Source: Planctomycetota bacterium
Lineage (GTDB): Bacteria > Planctomycetota > Planctomycetia > Gemmatales > Gemmataceae
Assembly: GCA_021807595.1 (NCBI GenBank)
Contig: JAKBCS010000031.1
Coordinates: 1-42,376 of the forward strand
DNA: 42,376 bases
Reading direction: 5' to 3'
In this document: piece by piece, positions 35,800-42,376 of the stretch
Position numbering within the stretch: the stretch's first letter is position 1
How the letters are laid out: every line of letters starts with the position of its first letter
Notes under the pieces: model-generated
Databases searched by the model: none
Seen by the model: the letters and a program-made list of their open reading frames with translations, nothing else
Told to the model about the DNA's origin: nothing
Made by a program: the position numbers and the translations under genes

Positions 35800-38700
35800 A
35801 CCCTATCGTATTCGCATTGCGGCATCCGTACACGGTCGTGGTGGGCATCGCCGCCCTCGTTTTGGGCGGCGTTTTGGCTCTGTATCGCATGCGCATCGAT
35901 ATCTTTCCCGCCCTCAATCTGCCCGTTATTTACGTTGCCCAGCCCTATGCGGGCATGGACCCCGCCCAGATGGAAGGGCTCATCGCCAACTACTACGAGT
36001 ATCACTTCCTCTACATCGGCGGCATTCATCACGTCGAATCGAAGAACGTGCAGGGCATCGCCCTGATGAAATTGACGTTCCACGAAGGCACGGACATGGC
36101 GCAGGCGATGGCCGAAACCGTGGGCTACGTCAATCGTTCGCGCGCATTCATGCCTCCAGGCACGGTGCCGCCGTTCATCATGCGCTTCGACACCGGCAGC
36201 GTGCCGGTCGGCTACATGGTTTTTTCAAGCGAGACAAAAAGCATCGGCGAAATCCAAGATGCCGCTCTGTTCCGCGTTCGTCCCATGTTTGCCAGTCTGC
36301 CCGGCGTATCCGCGCCACCTCCGTTCGGCGGCAATCAACGCACCATCGTCCTCAAGCTGGACCCCGACCGGCTCCGCGCCCTCCGCGCCTCTCCGGAAGA
36401 AGTGGTGGCCGCCCTGAGCAGCGGCAATCTCGTCAATCCTTCCGGGAACGCCCGCATCGACAATCTAATGCCGATTGTGCCGGTCAATGCCATGCTCAAG
36501 AACTCGAAGGAAATCGGGACCATTCCCTTGCGCTTGGGTGAAGAAATCTATCTGCGCGACGTGGCGACCATCGAGGACAGCACCGACATTCCCACCGGCT
36601 ATGCGCTCGTCAACGGTCGCCGAGCCGTCTACATGGTCGTGACCAAACGCGCCGAAGCATCCACGCTGTCCGTGGTGAACGAGGTTAAGAAAAACCTACC
36701 CCGCATGCGCGAAGCGCTGCCCGAAGGCATCGACCTTCGCTTCGAGTTCGATCAATCGCCTCACGTCACGGGAGCCTTATGGGGATTGGCGGAAGAAGGA
36801 GTGTTGGGCGCGGCCCTTACCGGGTTGATGGTTCTGCTGTTTCTACGCGATCCACGCAGCGTCTTGGTGGTCGTCCTTAACATCCCTTTCGCACTGCTTG
36901 GGTCGGTGGCAGCGTTGGCGTTATGCGGCCAATCGCTCAACATGATGACCCTCGGAGGATTGGCCTTAGCCGTTGGAATTCTCGTCGATGAAGCCACGGT
37001 CGAGGTGGAGAACATCCACACCCAGTTCGAGCATACACCATCGATTGCTCGCGCCGTGCGCCTCGGCAACCGAGAAACCGCCGTGCCTCGCCTGTTGGCT
37101 ATGCTGTGCATCCTCGCCGTTTTTATTCCCTCTTTTTTTATGACGGGAGCCGCGCGGGCACTCTTCGTGCCGCTGTCCCTGGCGGTTGGCTTCGCCATGA
37201 TTACGTCGTACTTCCTCTCCAGCACGTTCGTTCCCGTACTTTCGGTGTGGCTGTTGCGACACTATCATCCCCAGGCGCAAGCCGCGCCGGGACGTTTCTC
37301 GCTGGCACATCTGCGCGAGTTACATGGCCGATTGCTGCGCCGCCTCATGCCTTGGCGCGTACTGCTCGCCAGCGGTTATCTCGTCTCCGCCGGTCTGTTG
37401 ATTTGGCTGTTCGGTTCTCGCTTGGGACAAGACATCTTTCCCGCCGTGGATGTAGGGCAATTTCAGTTGCGCCTCCGCGCCGCCGACGGAACACGCATCG
37501 AAACGACCGAACGCATCGCCTCCGAAGCGATCCGACTTATTGAAGAAACGGCGGGGAAGGACAAGGTGGCGGTTTCCATCGGCTACGTCGGACTCATTCC
37601 GGCGAGCTATCCCATCAACACCATCTACCTTTGGACGCGCGGCCCGGAGGAAGCCGTCCTACGGGTGGCGCTGAAGCCGAAAAGCGGCGTGGCTATTGAA
37701 GACTTAAAAGGCCGCTTAAGAGATGTTCTACCCGAGCGCCTCCGCGCTTGGCTACGTCCCCGTTTGCTGGCCGAAGGATTGTCCGAAGAGCGCACCGACT
37801 CCCAGACGCAGGCGTTGAAATTCTCCTTCGAGCCGGCGGACATTATCAGTGAAGTGATGAGTTTCGGCTCGCCGACGCCCATAGAAGTCGTCGTGAACGG
37901 GCCGAAGCTGGAACAGGATCGCGATTATGCGCTGAAGATTCAGGAGCAGTTGGCTAAGGTGTCGTCGTTGCGTGACGTTCAAATCGCTCAGCCCCTGGCG
38001 TATCCCTCCTTGGCGGTGCGGCTCAATCGCCAACGTGCGGGGCTAAGTCGAGTGACGGCAGCCGATATTAGCAATTCGGTGGTTGAGGCTACGTCCTCAA
38101 GCCGCTTCGTGGCCCGCAACTATTGGGCCGATCCCAACAGCGGCATCGGCTATCAAGTGCAAGTCGAGATCCCGCCTTACCTGATGAATTCGGCCGCCGC
38201 CATTAGCATGGTGCCCGTCAAAAAGGGAGGCGACGGCCTAAAAAACCTCTTACTGCGCGACGTGGCTTCGCTCGACAAAGAGACCATGCCCGGTGAATAC
38301 GACCGCTACAACATGAAACGTCTGGTGAGCCTGACGGCCAACATCTCGGGAGAAGATTTGGGCCGCGTGAGCGAGCGCGTGCAATCGGCTTTGCAGGCGG
38401 CGGGCGAGCGTCCGAAAGGCGTGACGGTCGAAGTCCGGGGACAATTGGTTCCTTTCCAGCAGCTGTTCCGCGATTTGTCGCTGGGGTTGATCCTGGCCAT
38501 GGTGGTGATCTTTTTGTTGTTGACGGCCTATTTCCAATCGTGGCGTCTGGCGTTGGTCTCGGTGTCGGCGGGGCCAGCGGTGGTAGCCGGGGTGGCTGGG
38601 ATACTGTGGGCGACCGGCTCCACGCTGAACATTCAATCGTTCATGGGTGCGATCATGGCTTTGGGCGTGGCCGTGTCCAACGCCATCTTGCTTGTGACCG

Positions 38701-39035
38701 TCGCGGAGGAGAATCGCCGTCGAGGTGTCGATTCCAACGAGGCGGCGGCGCGCGGCGCGGCCAGCCGACTGCGTCCGATCCTGATGACCAGTTGCGCGAT
38801 GTTGGGAGGAATGACGCCTTTAGCCTTGGGTTGGGGAGGCGGAGGTCAGCAGATGGCACCGTTGGGACGAGCCGTCGTCGGTGGACTCTTGGCCTCGACA
38901 CTGGCCACGCTCACCTTTTTGCCTTCGATTTTCGCCGTACTGATGAGAGGTCCAGCTCATCCCGTTTCGCTCGATCCCGACGATCCGCTCAGTTCTCACC
39001 ACAGCCCGGAGAACCGCCATGCACCAGTTGCTTGA
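35796..39035 (+). CDS. RND efflux pump, inner-membrane permease (AcrB-like)
   Basis: A 1079-residue RND permease that exports small molecules through the periplasm with proton-motive force. TM1 and the porter domain begin with HPYTVVVGIAALVLGGVLAL and MRIDIFPALNLPVIYVAQPY. TM4 has the proton-relay acids in GILVDEATVEVEN (Asp398, Glu399, Glu403, Glu405). In TM10 the AcrB Lys940 position is Ser (GVAVSNAILLVT), as in a branch of RND pumps that lacks this lysine. The C-terminus is Pro/His-rich and hydrophilic. The start overlaps the PadR stop (ATGA) and its end overlaps the adaptor start by 17 bp. Substrate is unknown; drugs, lipids or phenolics are all possible. Confidence 0.92.
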   Translation: MNPIVFALRHPYTVVVGIAALVLGGVLALYRMRIDIFPALNLPVIYVAQPYAGMDPAQMEGLIANYYEYHFLYIGGIHHVESKNVQGIALMKLTFHEGTDMAQAMAETVGYVNRSRAFMPPGTVPPFIMRFDTGSVPVGYMVFSSETKSIGEIQDAALFRVRPMFASLPGVSAPPPFGGNQRTIVLKLDPDRLRALRASPEEVVAALSSGNLVNPSGNARIDNLMPIVPVNAMLKNSKEIGTIPLRLGEEIYLRDVATIEDSTDIPTGYALVNGRRAVYMVVTKRAEASTLSVVNEVKKNLPRMREALPEGIDLRFEFDQSPHVTGALWGLAEEGVLGAALTGLMVLLFLRDPRSVLVVVLNIPFALLGSVAALALCGQSLNMMTLGGLALAVGILVDEATVEVENIHTQFEHTPSIARAVRLGNRETAVPRLLAMLCILAVFIPSFFMTGAARALFVPLSLAVGFAMITSYFLSSTFVPVLSVWLLRHYHPQAQAAPGRFSLAHLRELHGRLLRRLMPWRVLLASGYLVSAGLLIWLFGSRLGQDIFPAVDVGQFQLRLRAADGTRIETTERIASEAIRLIEETAGKDKVAVSIGYVGLIPASYPINTIYLWTRGPEEAVLRVALKPKSGVAIEDLKGRLRDVLPERLRAWLRPRLLAEGLSEERTDSQTQALKFSFEPADIISEVMSFGSPTPIEVVVNGPKLEQDRDYALKIQEQLAKVSSLRDVQIAQPLAYPSLAVRLNRQRAGLSRVTAADISNSVVEATSSSRFVARNYWADPNSGIGYQVQVEIPPYLMNSAAAISMVPVKKGGDGLKNLLLRDVASLDKETMPGEYDRYNMKRLVSLTANISGEDLGRVSERVQSALQAAGERPKGVTVEVRGQLVPFQQLFRDLSLGLILAMVVIFLLLTAYFQSWRLALVSVSAGPAVVAGVAGILWATGSTLNIQSFMGAIMALGVAVSNAILLVTVAEENRRRGVDSNEAAARGAASRLRPILMTSCAMLGGMTPLALGWGGGGQQMAPLGRAVVGGLLASTLATLTFLPSIFAVLMRGPAHPVSLDPDDPLSSHHSPENRHAPVA

Positions 39036-40386
39036 AGTCGTGTTGTCGAGACTTCACCGGCGCTTGACCCTGGCATTTGCCGTCTGCTTCGCATGGTCCG
39101 GCTGCCAGCGCGTTCCGGTGGAGGCACCGCCTAGCGCGCGCGAGGAGAAAGCCGAGGCAGCGCCGGCAGTCGTCACTCCGCAACGCGCTTCCATTCATCG
39201 AGAAGTTTCCAACCCTGCCTCCATTGAGGCGTTCGAGGAAACGCCGCTACTGGCCAAGATCTCCGGTTATGTAAAGGCAGGTTGGAAGGATCGAGGCGCT
39301 TACCTGAGCAAGGGACAGATGTTAGCCGAGTTGTGGGTGCCCGAACGCGAGGTGGACAAGCGGCACAAAGAAGCGCTTTTGCGACAAGCCGAGTCCGAGA
39401 TCAAACAAGCGCGGCAAGCAGTTACGGTGGCCACGGCCGCCTACAAAAGTGCCGAAGCCAAGGTTGCCGAATCCGAAGCGAAATTGCAGGCCGGCCAGGC
39501 TCGCTACAACCGCATGAAATCGCAATACGACCGCATGTCTCAAATGCATCAAGTGGTCAACAAGGAAAACATCGAGGAAGCGCAGCTCGGCTATCTCACG
39601 GCGCGAGCGAACTTGGCCGAGGCGGAGGCAGCCGTCAAGTTTGCCCAGGCGTTTCAAGTCGAGAGCAAGGCGCGCTGGGATAAGGCCGAGGCGGATTTCA
39701 GAGTAGCCGAAGATCGCCGAGACGTCGCCCGCGAAGAGCGCGATTACTCGCACACCATGTTGGAATACTCGCATGTCACCGCCCCCTACGATTGCGTAGT
39801 CACCCAACGCCACGTTGTCACCGGCGACTTTGTGCAACCGGCGACGAACGGCCAGAGCAAGCCGTTGTTCGTCGTCCATCGAACCGATCTCATGCGCGTC
39901 TTCGTGCAAGTGCCGGAGATGGAGTCCTCGTGGGTGCAAAAGGGCGTGTCGGCCAATATCCGCGTTCAAGCGCTGGGAGGACGAATGTTGCCAGGCCAGG
40001 TGGCGCGGATCTCTTGGTCGGTGGACGGCGGCACGCGCACCATGCGGGCCGAGATCGATCTCTCCAACGAAGGCGGTAGGCTGCGGCCTGGCATGTACGC
40101 CTACGTTACATTGAACGCGGAAATTCCCGATCTGCTCGCCCTGCCGCTTTCCGCCGTCGCAAAGGAAGGCGATGTGACGAGCGGTTACCAGACCTACTGT
40201 TGCGAAATGCGCGACGGCAAACCACGACGTCTACGCATCGAAACCGGTGCCTCCGATGAACGGCGCGTCCACATTCTGAGAAAGCAACTTCCCCCTCAAA
40301 GCTCCGCGGAGTCCGCGAGGTGGAGCGAGTTCACGGGATCGGAAATCATCCTCCGCGATTATCCGCGCGGCTCGATCCCCGATTAA
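39019..40386 (+). CDS. RND efflux adaptor (membrane fusion protein), lipoprotein-like
   Basis: A 455-residue periplasmic adaptor linking the RND permease to the TolC-like duct. The signal region ends in FAWSGC, a fair lipobox, so Cys29 is probably the lipidated first residue of the mature protein. A biotinyl-lipoyl part follows (LLAKISGYVKAGWKDRGAYL), then a long helical hairpin (about 105-245; AESEIKQARQAVTVATAAYK) and return strands DYSHTMLEYSHVTAPYDCVV and TGDFVQPATN, and a membrane-proximal domain with RPGMYAYVTLNAEIPDLLAL. The hairpin is long, which fits docking to a TolC-like tip. It is the last gene of the operon; overlap with the pump indicates co-translation. Confidence 0.9.
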   Translation: MHQLLEVVLSRLHRRLTLAFAVCFAWSGCQRVPVEAPPSAREEKAEAAPAVVTPQRASIHREVSNPASIEAFEETPLLAKISGYVKAGWKDRGAYLSKGQMLAELWVPEREVDKRHKEALLRQAESEIKQARQAVTVATAAYKSAEAKVAESEAKLQAGQARYNRMKSQYDRMSQMHQVVNKENIEEAQLGYLTARANLAEAEAAVKFAQAFQVESKARWDKAEADFRVAEDRRDVAREERDYSHTMLEYSHVTAPYDCVVTQRHVVTGDFVQPATNGQSKPLFVVHRTDLMRVFVQVPEMESSWVQKGVSANIRVQALGGRMLPGQVARISWSVDGGTRTMRAEIDLSNEGGRLRPGMYAYVTLNAEIPDLLALPLSAVAKEGDVTSGYQTYCCEMRDGKPRRLRIETGASDERRVHILRKQLPPQSSAESARWSEFTGSEIILRDYPRGSIPD

Positions 40387-40482
40387 GATGGGCCGATTCT
40401 GACGACTCTACGGAAACGATCAACTTTGTTGGCCACGACGCGCCCTCTCGTGAATTCGCCTTTCTCTCTTCAACTCCATCCG

Positions 40483-40512
40483 TTGATTTCGTTTCCTCAT
40501 TTTGGATAAAAT
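40483..40512 (+). promoter_or_regulatory. Candidate sigma70-type promoter of the fabF-like gene
   Basis: TTGATT (40483-40488) and TAAAAT (40507-40512) are separated by 18 bp and stand about 80 bp before the ATG at 40592. Four of six and five of six positions match the consensus. The stretch is AT-richer than its surroundings, as expected for a promoter. Planctomycete promoters are not well defined, so confidence is moderate. Confidence 0.4.
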
Positions 40513-40591
40513 ACATAAGATGGGTCGTCTCTCGAAGGGCAATTGGGAATGACATTTGCACTTTCAGTAGAGAGATAGGGGAAGAGAGTCC

Positions 40592-41881
40592 ATGCGCAGA
40601 GTTGTAGTAACCGGAATCGGGGTGGTCGCTCCGAACGGAATCGGCAAGGATGCGTTTTGGTCGTCGTGCGTCAACGGGCGGAGCGGTGTGGGACCGATTC
40701 GCAGTTTCGACACGACCTCGCTGCCGGTGCGTGTTGCCGGTGAAGTCCCGGAATTTGATCTCTCACCGTTCGTTCCAAGCGCTCATCGCAAAAGCCTGAA
40801 GATCATGGGGCGCGGGGCGCGTTTCGGGGTGGCAGCGGCGGGATTGGCCGTCAAGGATAGCGGTCTCGATCTCTCGCGCGAAAACTCGGAGCGCGTCGGC
40901 GTGGTGATGGGCGGCGGACTGGTACCGATGGATTTGCCGGAGATCGCTCCCATCGTGGCGTCGGTACTCAATTCGTCCGGTCAGCTGAATCTCGAGAGTC
41001 TCGACAGAGCCGGCCGCGATGCACTGTATCCCCTGTGGATTCTGAAGTATCTGCCCAACATGACGGCAGCCCATATCTCGCTCATCCACGGCGCACAGGG
41101 ACCGAACAGCACGATCGTTACAGCATGTGCCGCGGGTACGCAAGCGATCGGCGAGGCGTTTCGTCTCGTTGCCCGCGAAGACGTGGACATCGCCTTGGCC
41201 GGAGGCGCGGATAGTCGTCTCGATCCGTTGCTCATACTGGCCTACTCGGCCTTGGGAGCGCTGAGTCCCGCACAGCGTTCGCCCGAAGAAGTTTCGCGCC
41301 CCTTCGATGGCGAGCGCGACGGCTTCGTACTGGGCGAAGGAGCGGGGGTTCTACTGTTAGAAGAACTGGAACACGCCAAGCGGCGCGGCGCGGTGATCTA
41401 CGCCGAGGTTCTCGGATTGGGCACGAGTTTCGACGCTTACGCCGTCACCAAGCCGGACCCCGAAGCGCGCGGCGCTTCTCGCGCCATCCGCTGGGCGCTG
41501 CGTGAAGCCCGTACCGATCCGAGCGACATCGACTACATCAACGCCCACGGAACCAGCACCCGACTGAACGACCTTATGGAAACGGTGGCCGTCAAGCGTG
41601 TGTTTGGCCCACGCGCCCGGAATCTACCCTTATCGTCGATTAAGTCGATGGTGGGCCATCTCATCGGCGCGTCCGGTTCGGTCGAGGCAGCGGCGTTGGC
41701 GTTGACGCTCTACGATGGTGTGTTGCCGCCCACTATTAATCAGACGCACCCAGATCCCAGCTGCGATCTCGATTACGTTCCCAATTGTGCGCGGGAGATG
41801 CCGGTGGAGACGGCTCTCTCGACCAGTTTCGGCTTCGGCGGCCAAAACGCCGCTTTGGTCATGCGCCGTTTCGCGGGATGA
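40592..41881 (+). CDS. fabF: Beta-ketoacyl-ACP synthase II (FabF-like)
   Basis: A 429-residue thiolase-fold condensing enzyme that elongates acyl-ACP with malonyl-ACP in fatty acid synthesis. The catalytic set is complete: Cys179 in TACAAGTQAIGEAF, His319 in NAHGTSTRLND, Lys351 and His355 in SIKSMVGHLIGASG. The usual TSTPxGD is altered to TSTRLND, but the Asp stays. Length and the N-terminal RRVVVTGIGVVAPNG match FabF. The ATG has GGGGAAGAG upstream. It stands alone, without fabH, fabD or acpP beside it, so a second copy may exist elsewhere and this one could serve a special lipid; that cannot be decided here. Confidence 0.9.
   Translation: MRRVVVTGIGVVAPNGIGKDAFWSSCVNGRSGVGPIRSFDTTSLPVRVAGEVPEFDLSPFVPSAHRKSLKIMGRGARFGVAAAGLAVKDSGLDLSRENSERVGVVMGGGLVPMDLPEIAPIVASVLNSSGQLNLESLDRAGRDALYPLWILKYLPNMTAAHISLIHGAQGPNSTIVTACAAGTQAIGEAFRLVAREDVDIALAGGADSRLDPLLILAYSALGALSPAQRSPEEVSRPFDGERDGFVLGEGAGVLLLEELEHAKRRGAVIYAEVLGLGTSFDAYAVTKPDPEARGASRAIRWALREARTDPSDIDYINAHGTSTRLNDLMETVAVKRVFGPRARNLPLSSIKSMVGHLIGASGSVEAAALALTLYDGVLPPTINQTHPDPSCDLDYVPNCAREMPVETALSTSFGFGGQNAALVMRRFAG

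Positions 41882-42376
<495 letters not shown>

Overview
The window looks like chromosomal DNA of a planctomycete, probably of the Gemmataceae or a close relative; this is inferred from gene content, not from a marker gene. The evidence is GC-rich coding DNA full of secreted and membrane-anchored proteins of planctomycete type: a pentahaem cytochrome c carrying a PA14-like domain, a sorbosone-dehydrogenase-like propeller, a PQQ-like propeller, a Tat-exported terpenoid-cyclase-like toroid protein, a DUF4175-like coiled-coil membrane protein and an NPCBM protein. I see no rRNA, tRNA, CRISPR array, integrase or transposase.

Layout. 1-3.5 kb (minus): a stand-alone FMN glutamate-synthase-like protein, a membrane-anchored unknown overlapping it, and a small secreted unknown. 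3.7-6.9 kb (plus): a PQQ-like propeller followed 11 bp later by a secreted S15/alpha-amino-acid ester hydrolase, ending in a strong hairpin. 7.1-13.3 kb (plus): a tightly coupled three-gene unit made of a DUF4175-like protein, a secreted Gly/Lys-rich protein and a Tat-exported alpha/alpha-toroid protein. 13.4-22.1 kb (minus): a glycogen-type alpha-glucan block with three consecutive paralogous GT4 proteins (the middle one fused to DUF4912), a GH57 branching-type enzyme and the debranching enzyme GlgX. 22.7-25.8 kb: an NPCBM protein (plus), then on minus an exported M19 dipeptidase and a ParD-like antitoxin whose overlapping ParE-like toxin frame is cut to 36 codons. 25.9-29.0 kb (minus): a CzcA/CusA-type heavy-metal RND pump without local partners. 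29.2-33.6 kb (plus): pentahaem cytochrome c and sorbosone-dehydrogenase-like protein. 33.7-40.4 kb (plus): a complete RND efflux operon (TolC-like, PadR regulator, RND pump, adaptor). 40.6-42.4 kb (plus): FabF-like ketoacyl-ACP synthase and the start of a galactokinase cut by the window edge.

How they work together. The alpha-glucan block reads as one pathway: GT4 chain extension, GH57 branching and GlgX debranching. The most unusual feature is that only the first GT4 keeps the Arg/Lys and E-x7-E residues expected of an active retaining GT-B enzyme. The two following paralogues have lost them, which suggests an active synthase with two non-catalytic partners, one bearing DUF4912. The RND operon is a self-contained, probably PadR-controlled export system. 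The cytochrome/propeller pair fits periplasmic redox work on sugars or similar compounds.
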